DNA from: Paragordius varius
Taxonomy: Eukaryota > Nematomorpha
NCBI GenBank assembly: GCA_964247055.1
Contig: OZ176052.1
Location: forward strand, 8,060,001-8,124,000
Direction: 5' to 3'
Length of the DNA stretch: 64,000 nucleotides
In this document: positions 14,880 through 25,600 of the stretch, piece after piece
How the letters are laid out: each line of letters begins with the position of its first letter
Position numbering within the stretch: position 1 is the stretch's first letter
Made by a program: the position numbers and the translations under genes
The notes under the pieces: model-generated
The model's input: the letters and a program-made list of their open reading frames with translations, nothing else
What the model was told of the DNA's origin: nothing
Databases searched by the model: none

Positions 14880-15926
14880 TTAAAACAACTTGCCAAAACA
14901 TGTAGGCCGATAAAAGTTTTATTATAATCATTCATGTATTCATCGATTTTTTTTTTATTTTTTCAAATTAAACAATCACCAGGATAAAAGTTAAAAATTA
15001 AGGCCAGCGCCATATAAGAGAAATAAAAGCAAAAACTCAAAAATAAATACCGCTGTTTTCAGAATATCGGCTCTAATTTTTTAAATGAAATCCGAAATGC
15101 TCAGAGTGATTACCATATGTTTGTATAAATGTAACATATTAAAACATTTGAGATAAAATTGAATAAAACAGTAATTTTTTTGATGTTTTGGTAAATTCTA
15201 TTATGTTATTATTTAATAAATCCGGTTAGGATTTTAAAAATTAATTTAGATAAGGAAAAAATTTGTATATTTTCGAATTTTATTAAATGTAGTTTTTAAT
15301 TATAAAAATTTCATTTTAGGTCTACAGATATACTTCATAATATTAAATGAACCGGATCAATATATGCTTTTATGTTAATTCATTATAAATTTTACTTTGT
15401 GTAGTAAATTGTTTCACAGATTATAATTTTAAAAAAATAAATTAAGGGGGTACAAGCTTTGGAAATTTAAAATAGATTTGAGAAAATCTAAAATATGCAC
15501 TTTATTTTGACTTAATTTTATAATCTATCTTTTTAGATGATTCTAACGTTAATTCGCCAAAGAAAAATGGGGCTTTAAAAAAACTAAGTAAATTGGGCCA
15601 TTTCCTTCAACTGTCATAATATTTTAATGTTTCATATTTTAATACAAACATGGTAATATTTTGAGCGTTTTGTATTTTGAGGTATTAAATCGACACAAAT
15701 GGATGCTTAATTGAGCACCTCTATTTTTCCTACCATTTTCAGTTTATTATTAGTTATCATTTCAATATTCAGTCAGAAATATTTATGTCATTAAATTTTG
15801 GAGTTCTCTTTTATATATATTTTTGAACTCTTAAATTTTTAAATTTACAAAATATAAAGTTTTGATCCATGCTCTGCATTTGAAAATAATTATTTTTCAA
15901 TATATTATATATGTATGGTTGTTAAG
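14880..15926. other. Probable upstream intron or 5' region of the GPCR gene
   Basis: No exon is recognisable. The first recognised GPCR exon begins at 15927 in mid-codon, so at least one upstream exon (signal peptide) must exist. It may lie here or further upstream, but I could not identify it. Confidence 0.35.
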
Positions 15927-18900
15927 GATTGTATTGTAATGCAACATGGGACAGTTTTCATTGCTGGCCAACAACGCCTGCTGGTACAACAGTGTATAAA
16001 CCATGCCCTGTTACTGATTTCACTCATAAAGGTAAAATATAAATTTTGTTTTTATCATAATATCGAATAATTTATCATCAAATCAAATCCAACCAATAAA
16101 ATGAATTATTTTTATGGTTCAGTCTAAGGTATTTTATAAAGAGTCCTTGACTTGGGAAAAAACCATACTATACCATTTACAATTCAAATTCACCCTTACT
16201 TCTATTTTTAAATATATTTGATAAATAAAATTTTGTTTTAAATTAAAATAATACTGAAAATAATAATCTATTCTATGCCATAAAGATATGTTTCATATTA
16301 ATAATGAGTTTTATTAGTTCGAAAACACATAATCTATTTTTAGGGTGAATTTGAATTGTTCAAGGGTGAATTTGAACTGTAAATGGTATATATGAGCGAA
16401 AATGTTATACCTCGGTCAAAAAATCCGTCAATAAGCTTCTTTATACAACTGGGTTGATTATATATAATGAACATCCTTTATTTTTTACTGATCGAAAATT
16501 CAGCATATCCGTACTTTACCATTATAATATATTTTGATTTAATCGATATATTTTAATCATTCGTTTGTAATAAATCTATATATTTATAAAAATGGAAAAT
16601 GCTGGCTTTGTGATCTGGTACAGGAAAACCGGTAGACCCAATCAAATCCAAATACCGAAAAAATATAATCATTAATGAATGCCCCGACAATAGCTTCGCC
16701 CTTTTTTTGAAATAGGCCCCCAGTTCGGGCCCACCCCGTATGAAAAACGGGTTTTTTTTGAAAACAGAAGTCCACAAAAATCGTGTCTTTGAGACAATTT
16801 TCCGGAGAACGTGTTGGACCATTCAATTTCAAATATGATTTTTGTTTACTTATTTTCGATTGCGCCGAACATAGCCGAGCCACTTTTTTGATTTAGGCCC
16901 TCTTTTTACCCGCTCCCCCCGTAAAATGCCACCTTTTTCAAAAAACAAAGTCCACAAAAATAATTTTTTAAATCGATTTTTCGCCCTAGGTATGAGACCG
17001 TAAAAATTCAATAAAGATTCCACGTATTCCCTGTTAAAAGGCAAAAATTTTAGTCTACCGTTTATTTGATGATAGCTGCTGGGTAAGGAGCTACCCGCTA
17101 AAAACTGATTTTTCATATAACTTTGTGATCTGTTTCCGGAAAACCGGTGTACCCAATCAAATCCAAACATCGAAAAAATTTAATCATTAATGAATGCCCC
17201 GACAATAGCTTCGCCCTTTTTTGGAATTAGGTCCCCAGTTTGGGCCCACCCCGTGTGAAAAATGGGTTAAGTCAATTTTTTGGAGAACGTGTTGGACCAT
17301 TCAATCTCAAATATGATTTTTGTTTACTTATTTTTGATCGCGCTGAACATGGTCGAGTCACTTTTTTGATTTAGGCCCTCTTTTTACCCGCTACCCCCGT
17401 AAAATGCCATTTTTTTCAAAAAAAACAAAGTCCACAAAAATATTTTTTTGATTGTATTTTTTTGTCCACGGTATGAGACCGTAAAAATTCAATAAAGATT
17501 CCACGTATTCCCTGTTAAAAGGCAAAAATTTTAGTCTACCGTTTCTTTGATGATAGATGCTGAGTAAGGAGTATCTATCATATGTATAGCATGTTAAAAG
17601 ATATATGGATATTAATACATTATTTATGGTAATCTATACATTTATAAAAATGGAAAATGCTGGCTTTGTGATCTGGTACAGGAAAACCGGTAGACCCATT
17701 CAAATCCAAACTTCGAACCCCCTCCCCCCCCCCCCCCCCCAGAAGTCCGAAGGACTTCCTCGGGCTGCGTAGCAGCACGAGATTCACGCTAGTAATTTAA
17801 TAAATGTAAATACAAGTTTTGATTATAGTATTTGAGCACAGATGTCAAAGTCTACTTATATGCTCCCTCCATCTCAAATAAGAGAACATAAGGGATCGAT
17901 GCTAGAACCAAATATATTAAAAACATATCAACTGGATATTGCAGGGCCTTTGTTGCAGTTTTTGCACATATCAAGAGTTTAAAAAAGGGTACATATCAAA
18001 AATAATTCGAAACCCGTTTTTTATTATCATCAAGTGGTTATTCCGGTTGTGTAATATAGTTGACCAATAGTAAACGGTTCTGGATTTTCAAGGATCGGTT
18101 TCTTCAAAGTCGCTTAATAATGGATGTGGAACTGGTGCTTTATAGTTTTTAGCAGGGCTTGGACGCGAGTCTAAATTTGGAACCGGTTCCAAAGTGGCTC
18201 TTAAAATTTTAACTGGTTCCGGTTCCGGTTTTTAACGTTTTTTTTCGGTTCTAGAACCGGTTATTCAAAAAGCGGAACCTGTTCCAAAAACGGCTCTTAA
18301 AATTTTAAAACTGTTCTTGGTTCTGTTCGCCCTGGTTTTATCATTAATAAAATGATGATGATATTATTAATATTAGATGCGAAAGCTTTTAGAATTTGTG
18401 AAGCTGATGGCAAATGGGCCAAAAATGGATGGACAAATTACTCAACCTGTTTGGGATGTTTGGATCCACAGTCCCCCTATTATGGGACATGTCAATCAAC
18501 CAAAGATTATGAGCAAGTAAACAATATTTTAACATTTTATTTTTACAACTCACTATTGGGTTTATTGATAAAATGGCAAAGGCTATATCTTTTCGTGATA
18601 TAAACCATTTTTAAACAACACTTGAAAAAAGATTTTCGAAATGTTGTTTTAAATCTGTGAATGAACAAAATTAGTTAATAAAGGCCTATAAGCAGTTATT
18701 CGATTATGCTTATACATAAAATTATTTTCAACGAGTATCAATGATTATCGCTAAAATACAATTTAAAATATATGTAATGGTGAAGTCTTTTTTAGAGCAT
18801 GTACTTCGGGGGTAATAAAATCGAAACCCTATTTGGAGCCTAAACCGTTTGGTTATTAGCAATCCTTTTACGAATCAAAAAACGGTAAATATGTTTTCCA

Positions 18901-21900
18901 GAACTGTTTTGGCGGTTCGAAACGGTGCAAATTTTTGTTTACCATTTTATGCAACATAATATTTAGAATTTCAGAGAAAAGGGACACACAATAAATATAT
19001 ATAGTTTATGGGTTTAGATTTGTGGAATCAGCTATACAACTATGCCATTTATTTTAAATTTTCTATTCAAATTCAATAGAGGCAAAAGAGGTAAAAGAGA
19101 AAAAGATAAATTTAAAATTTTGGGTTTTTTAGCAGGTGAGCTGTAATTAGTGGTGGTAAAAAGTTATAACCTCTAATTTTGACAAAGATGTTATATATTT
19201 ATATATCATTAATTATATTATTACATAAAATAGAGATTGTACATGACGAAAATTGTTGGGGAGATCACTTTTTATGGCAGCATCATATCATTAATCTTCC
19301 TATGTGCAGCACTATTCATCTTTGTCTATTTCAAGTATATTATTCTTAAAGATCAGGGGTACCCAACAAAAATGGCCACGAGGACCCCGTCTTAAATTCG
19401 CGGGCGTCATTTGAAAAATATATGGGCATTAATTAATATTTTATTACATTTTTAAACGGATTGTAAAAAAATGGAAAAAACAATATAATTACTATTAATT
19501 TGCCCAATTTTACCTAGTTCGTTGCCAATTTAAAAAACTTATTCATAACATTTGTCTGAGACATATGAACTAAATTTTATGCGCATACTTTTGATTATTT
19601 TCGAAATTTTTGCGGGTCGTACATAATATCTTGGAACGCCGAGAGTTGTATACCCTTGTTATAGACAGAGAGATAGTTTTTACGCTAATCTTGATATGCA
19701 AAGTATATATATTGTTCAACTTGAAATGCTAGGACTCTACGATGTGTCCGGATCTCAATCCACAAAAACTTGGTCGTGGCATTCATTCTTCGATCTCTTA
19801 TGACGATAGCTATAACAGAACCTGCCGTAGTTAAACGACAAGACTCCTACAGACAAATTGTAACATATTTGTTTGACTATTAATACGAATATTTGATAAT
19901 TTGAATTCATTCTAATTTAAATTATATGAGAATGTAATTAAAAGACAAATATTTTTTCCCAAAAGAAAGCCATACTTTTTTAAATCTGGATTTTTCAGAT
20001 ATAAACTAAAAAGTTCAATTTTAAAATATATATTGAGTAATATGCCAATTAACTCCGATTTCCTTTGCAACTAAAACGATGAGGTTATAATAAATCAACT
20101 ATTAAAAAATATGATTGTCTTTTGTCTTTTAATTTTTACTTTTGTCCGTATATTATTAATTGTATCTTTTATTAATCGTGATAGTATGGTTTAGATGTTG
20201 GTATTTTTATTAAGCGACTACTTTTGTTCAATTTTTTATCCAACACAATATGATGTCTATCAATTCGTTTACTCTAAATATTGAAGGCATTAATGATCAA
20301 AGAATTCAAAATATAAAAAATCAAGACATGTTTTATTTTATTTAATTATTATTATTATATTAATATAGGAGTGGTTGTGTAAATTAATAATTTCCGTCAA
20401 TATATATGGAACGTTAGCTAGTGTGGCATGGATGTTTAATGAGGGCCTCTATCTCCATAGTCGGCTTATTACTTCGGTCCTAACGATGGAGAATATACAT
20501 TTTAAACTATTTCACTTTGTAGGATGGAGTAATGCATGCATATTAATATTTTTCAAAAACATTAAATTACCTTATAATAAATATTAAATTATTTTTCAGG
20601 ATAAGTTTTTAATGTAAACCCAAAGTTATCTTGGGGAGTGTTTATTAATATAAAAGAGATATTGCATATAAATTATATAACTACCCAATATTTTATATTT
20701 TGCAGTCTAATTTTAAATTTTTGCATTCTTATATAATTTTATAGTTTTACCGCTCGTTTTTACTTCAATATGGGCTTATATAGTCAACACCCAAAATGAA
20801 GGAATCTGTTGGGAAAATTACAGTACATCCCCATATATCTGGATAGTTGGCGTCCCTATGATTATTGCTTTATCAGTATGACATTTTATTTTTCCATTTT
20901 GTTTTAATTATAATTTTTATTATTTTCTTTTGTTTTTAGTTAATCCATTGAAAAAGATACTACCATGTATCGAAAACTTTGGATATAGAATTTAATAAGC
21001 AATTATTATTTATCATAAAATATTCGTTCTCGTTGAAATATTTATATATTATCATGGTTATTCTTGCATAATATTAGGTAAATTTGGTGTTTCTGATTAA
21101 CATATTGCGTATCCTTGTGATCAAATTGCGAGCCTCCAATTTTGTTGAATCAACAAATATCAGGTACAGTTAATCTGTAAAATAATTAAAAAATAGATTG
21201 TATAGAAAATGTTAACTATATGACCCAAAAAATTAGTTTAGGTGAATTCCTATAGTTATAAAAAATTTAATTGATTATAATATCTAAATCATTATACAAA
21301 ATAAATGCTCGATAATAAAAACTATTCACGCTATATAAATATTGGATATGATTTTACCATTTGATTGTATATTCATTTGCTCATGATTACAGAAAAACAG
21401 TCAAAGCCACGCTAATTTTGTTTCCATTGCTTGGGCTCACAAATTTGCTATTCTTTTTTAACCCAAAGGATCAAAACATATGGGAAACGTTATATTTTTT
21501 GGTCAATGCCATCTTACAAAATTCTCAAGTAATAAGCCTATGAGCATAAATAACAAAATCAAATATTAGAACTAAAATCAGACCGTGCTTGAAACTGTTT
21601 TTGGGTTTCAATCATATAAACTGTTTCGGTTCCAATCCTTTGTTAAAAATTTATTTGTTAAATATCATTTTTTGTATTAGGGTATCTTTGTCTCCACCCT
21701 TTATTGCTTTCTTAATGGAGAGGTAGGTGATATCTACTTTGTAATATTATTTGTGATATGAAATTATATTTTAATTAAAAATGTAGGTGAGAAATCTAAT
21801 TTCAAAAAAATATACAAATTACCGACTTTCACAAATAAGCATAAAGTATCGAAGGAGCAGTCCTCAGGTCACCCATGATAATGCATTATCTCATTATTGC

Positions 21901-22509
21901 AACCATCATTCTCCCCATCATGTAGGAAATGGAATTGGGGCCGGAAATAGAAATTCATCCTCGTGTTTGCTTATACGAAATCAAAATAATCCAAACGGTG
22001 TAAAGAATGAAACGTCTGTTGCACATCAACATCATGTCTTTATTGATAATAAGGGCCTACCTCGTTGGCGGCTTGGTTTGCCCTTGAATCGAATTCAAAA
22101 AACTTTGTCAGAACCAAAAATGCCAAGCCACTCATCAGCAATCGTATCAAGTACAACACCAAACTATCCATCAAAATTGTCAACAGAATCAACCGAAATT
22201 CTTGGTCAAGAAACAGCAGTTTTAACTGAAAATAAAAATGACAAGAGTACATTCTATCAAGGCAATAAACTTCCATTAAACAAAAGAGAGAATATAATAC
22301 TGGCAACAAACAAGAACGGGTCCACAAATAATTATTTACAAGTACCTCAAACTATTGAGGGCGACAATCTTCCTCATAATCAAAAGCACAATAATAACAT
22401 TAATGGCCCATACAAAAGAATAACTTTAAAAATTGGTAATTTTAAAAAACGTTTTAATCGGAAGACATCGATGGAAAAATGTCATGAGTTAAATACTTTG
22501 GCCTCCTAA
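15927..22509 (+). CDS. Class B (secretin-family) GPCR, PDF receptor-like; 5' exon missing
   Basis: Ten exons join in phase: 15927-16031, 18377-18516, 19234-19334, 19733-19859, 20369-20528, 20745-20875, 21078-21163, 21393-21528, 21681-21722 and 21787-22509 (stop). The first two encode the hormone-binding domain (LYCNATWD, CWPTTPAGTT, AFRICEADGKW, GWTNYSTC). Then come TM1 (19234), TM2 with RISIHKNLVV (19733), TM3 with EWLCK and the WMFNEGLYLH box (20369), TM4-5 (20745), the loop with LRASNFVESTNIR (21078), TM6 with KATLILFPLLGLTN (21393), and TM7 with GIFVSTLYCFLNGE in a 42-nt exon. The tail, about 240 residues, is rich in N, S and H. LYCN-TWD and GWTNY resemble the PDF receptor best; a DH44/CRF-type receptor is the alternative. 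These are Gs-coupled neuropeptide receptors in the plasma membrane. About 582 residues are recovered; the signal peptide exon was not found. Confidence 0.9.
16171..16388. mobile_element. TA-flanked MITE in GPCR intron 1
   Basis: The terminal inverted repeats are about 28 bp (left TACCATTTACAATTCAAATT, right its near reverse complement). TA lies outside both ends (16169-16170 and 16389-16390). A second, less intact copy lies at about 28785-29055. The TA target suggests a Tc1/mariner relative. Confidence 0.75.
16575..17632 (+). mobile_element. Helitron-like element, 3' end missing, internal tandem duplication
   Basis: The 5' end starts TCTATATATTTATAAAAATG after an A, the usual Helitron start. 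The first ~500 bp are repeated in tandem: the block around AATGCCCCGACAATAGC and TTTTTACCCGCT occurs at about 16640-17100 and again at 17160-17580. Open frames in this family are shared between copies only because the DNA is shared. The element abuts a complete short copy at 17633. Confidence 0.7.
17633..17792 (+). mobile_element. 160-bp Helitron-like mini-element with both ends
   Basis: Begins TCTATACATTTATAAAAATG after A17632 and ends CTAG before T17793, fitting Helitron insertion between A and T without target duplication. The 3' end carries two stem-loops: GAAGTCC-GAA-GGACTTC and GCTGC-GTA-GCAGC, the second 16 nt before CTAG. A run of C lies between the 5' block and the stem-loops. The same 3' end recurs inverted at 37361 and 41855. 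Confidence 0.8.
18145..18345. repeat. hAT-like repeat fragment beside GPCR exon 2
   Basis: Starts near GCAGGGCTTGGACGCG and contains repeated GGAACCGGTTCC and GGTTCTAGAACCGG words, as in the repeat at 4548-7121. It ends about 30 bp upstream of the exon at 18377. Confidence 0.35.
19354..19658. mobile_element. hAT-type MITE in GPCR intron
   Basis: The left end is CAGGGGTACCCAACAAAAAT. The right end, read on the other strand, is CAAGGGTATACAACTCTCGG. The flanking octamers TTAAAGAT and TTATAGAC match at six of eight positions, consistent with an old hAT target duplication. No frame. Confidence 0.65.
20885..20990. repeat. About 100-bp dispersed repeat, GPCR intron copy
   Basis: The block ending AAAAAGATACTACCATGTAT ... 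TTTGGATATAG occurs here, inside the intron between GPCR exons 6 and 7, and again at 26350-26460 in the BTB intron, in the same orientation. Both copies include a TTTTGTTTTTAG acceptor-like run. I do not know the family. Confidence 0.6.
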
Positions 22510-22602
22510 CAATCACGGTTTGTTGTAACTATTCGGTGATTGGTGTATCATAACAAATATGTGCAATATATTATAATATTATAATTATTATATAAAATTA
22601 AA

Positions 22603-22618
22603 TTTATTATGTAATAAA
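22603..22618. terminator. Back-to-back polyadenylation signals of two converging genes
   Basis: AATAAA on the plus strand at 22613-22618 can serve the GPCR gene. AATAAA on the minus strand (TTTATT at 22603-22608) can serve the BTB gene 21 nt past its stop codon. The two stop codons are only 119 bp apart, so the two 3' ends must share this stretch. Confidence 0.65.
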
Positions 22619-22628
22619 TATATTTTCA

Positions 22629-25600
22629 TCAGTATCCTTTTGATGAATATTCTTTATATTTTTCCACAGAATTCTTAAAGTTTGATTCTGTTTCTTTCGA
22701 TTGCTGCTCTAAAAACTTTTCTGGGTTTTGGAAATATTCATCTGTTCTGATGTGACTGTTGCAGATGTTCATTAAACCAAAAATTCCTAAAAAAATATAT
22801 TATAATATTTGTTCTTTCCAAACAATTTAAATTTGTTTTCCAGTGATTCGATTTATTTTGAAAATTGGCCATTTGTAAAAGAAAAGGGCAGTGATGTTTT
22901 TTAAAGGCTTTAAGGCAGGGAGATCCAACAATCGGTCCTCCCTATTTTATGCGGCCCGCAAAAAATTTGGATATGAATAATTTGCTAAATATACTCATAA
23001 AATCTTATTTAAATGGAGATTTCTTATGCAAATTTTTAGATAAATCTATCTAATTGGCAACGAACTGGAAAAAATTGTTAAATTGGGTATTCAAATGCGG
23101 CCCACTGGAATTTTCAAGTTAAAAATACGCCCGTAGAAACATTTGTGTTGGACACCCCTGCTTTAAGGTTTGGTCCTATTTAAAACAAATTTTCGAGATA
23201 ATGTGGTTATTAAATTATTACATTATATGCAGAAAATCCTACGACCATCAGATTAATAATTTGCCGATAGAGTATATTTTGTGTTGGCCAAGGCTATAGT
23301 CTAAACCAGGGATTTCCAATACAAATGGCTTCGTGGACCGCATTTTTGGAACAATAAAACCGACGGGCTGCATTCGCAAAATATATGGGCCTTAACAAAT
23401 ATTTTATTAGATTCCAAACATAAAACTGGAAAAACTACCCATTTTAACCATTTTCGCTACGCCACTCTCTAAATTCGGGAAGACTTATTCAGAAAATTTG
23501 TGTGAGAAAACATATTTAGATTCCGTAAAGTTTGTATTTAAAATTTTTCGCGGGCTGCAAAAATATTTTGAACGCCGGCCTGCTAGACACCACCTCTGGC
23601 TTAAACAATAGTATCGGTTAAAATCCTATGAAAAAGTATAAAAACCGTATCCGGAAAGGTTAAAGTAAAAACGGGCTATTATATTATAAAAATTGGAAAT
23701 ATATATTGTATGAAATTTTTTATAGAGCAACCAAAAATTTTACCCAAGTTTTCAGCTGCAGCTTTTAAACATTTAACATCCACCGTATTCATATTTATTA
23801 CTGTCGTATAAATGTAGCACAAAATGTGTCCCATAATTGTCGGTGAGATAAAGTTCAAATTTTCAGGCAAACTAATTTCAAATGCATTTGGGTTTTCTTG
23901 GAGAAACAGACGAAAAAAATCACTAAAACAATATAATTGTCTCTTGAATATTAATGCATGCTATAAATATATTAACAGTCGAATTACTAAGACCTCGTGG
24001 CAGAATTAAATCTTACGAATTGATAAATTTTTATTTATAACCTTTTGGGGATATTCCGAGAGATTTGAAAAAATAGATAAAAATCTACAAGCATAAAGTA
24101 TTATGAAATATGCATTCTATGGCCTTTAATTTCAAACTCTTCCCATTGGTTAGTTAATGACTAACTTTTTGAGTTTATTAAAAAAAAACACTGGGCCCTA
24201 ACGATTATAAAAATGACAGTTAATTTATATCTTTTATAAACATATTAATTTATTAATATTAAAATGAAATTTACAATTCGGTCAAAAAAATAAATCAAGT
24301 GTCGGGTAAATTTCTAGTTTTTTGAATAATTATTGAAATTAAAGTGGATGCAACTTTCTAAGACGGTACGTCCCTAAGTACGATACAAATTTCGATACTT
24401 TTTTATCCTACTATACAGTAGAATATTATGTAAAATTCAGCATTTATAAATTAAATTAATAAAATATATGTTAAAGTATAGGGAAAACACATTTAATTGC
24501 AACCATTTATTGTTTACGCCAGGGCTTCTTAAACTTTTGCAGTTCTCGACCCCATTTATGATTGCGAGTTTCTTAACGACCCCAACAAATATAAAAGAAA
24601 AATAATAGTTTCTTCGAAATAAAACTTAGAATGTTGATAATATTTATCAGGATTATTTCAGTTTTGAGAGATTGACAAAAATAAATCTACATTTATATAA
24701 ATTTCTATAACATTTTCTGATTCATAGTAAATTATACAAGATACTAGCTGGCCCTATCACACTTCGGTGTGGCGTAGTCTCACCGATAACTATTCTGAAT
24801 AATTTGCAATAATTAGATTTAATGGAAATATAAAATAATAATAAACATGTCTTTAATTATTTTTTTACGGGTTTTATAGGCTGAAATATTGTTTACTCTA
24901 AATTGACCATATTCAATCTGTCCCTTATTAATGTTAATATTCAACTATCATTGGATTTATTTTAAGATTTTCGTTTTACGAAATCATGGTTAAAAGTTCT
25001 AATTTGAAATTGTATTCATAAAGCTGAGATCAAGGGATATAAAAAGTAAATCATTTGTGGTCCCTTTTTGAAGGAAAGAATGATATTATACAAATTCCCC
25101 AGAAATGTGTTTAACTGAACTCGTATGGCTTCTTAAGTTTTTTGAAAATTAGCTCCAAAACTACGCCTATTTTGTATGGCGTCTCAGTTTTAAACCGGTA
25201 GACCCCTACCCATAGACCTATATGAAAAAAGCGCTGAGTTAGATTCTTTGCCTTTATAGTGCAAATATTCGGAATCATCTTTGATACTATCGTCTCATGG
25301 GTTATTCGAAAAAATACCTTAACGCTAAATAGTCGTTATATGATGGCGTTTTAGGGCATAAGGGCCCCAAATTAACGGCAAATAAAAGAACCCGACCTTA
25401 ATTTTTACCTAGATACGGGTAATATTGGATTTTAATGAGCTCATATGGCTTCATAAATTTACAGTAAATTAGCTCCAAACCAACGCAATTTCTATATAGT
25501 AGCACAGTTTTAGCGGCTATCTGTTTACTCAGCAGCCAATATTAAAAAACGTAAGACTAATTTTTTACCTTTAACCAGAGAATAACTCGAATCATCAGTG

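Noticed and set aside
16553-17170. Overlapping minus-strand open frames of about 90-106 codons, with similar ones at 37698-37956 and 42413-42900
   Set aside because: They lie in repeated Helitron-like DNA, occur in different frames and strands, and look alike only because the DNA is repeated. No start context or family motif.
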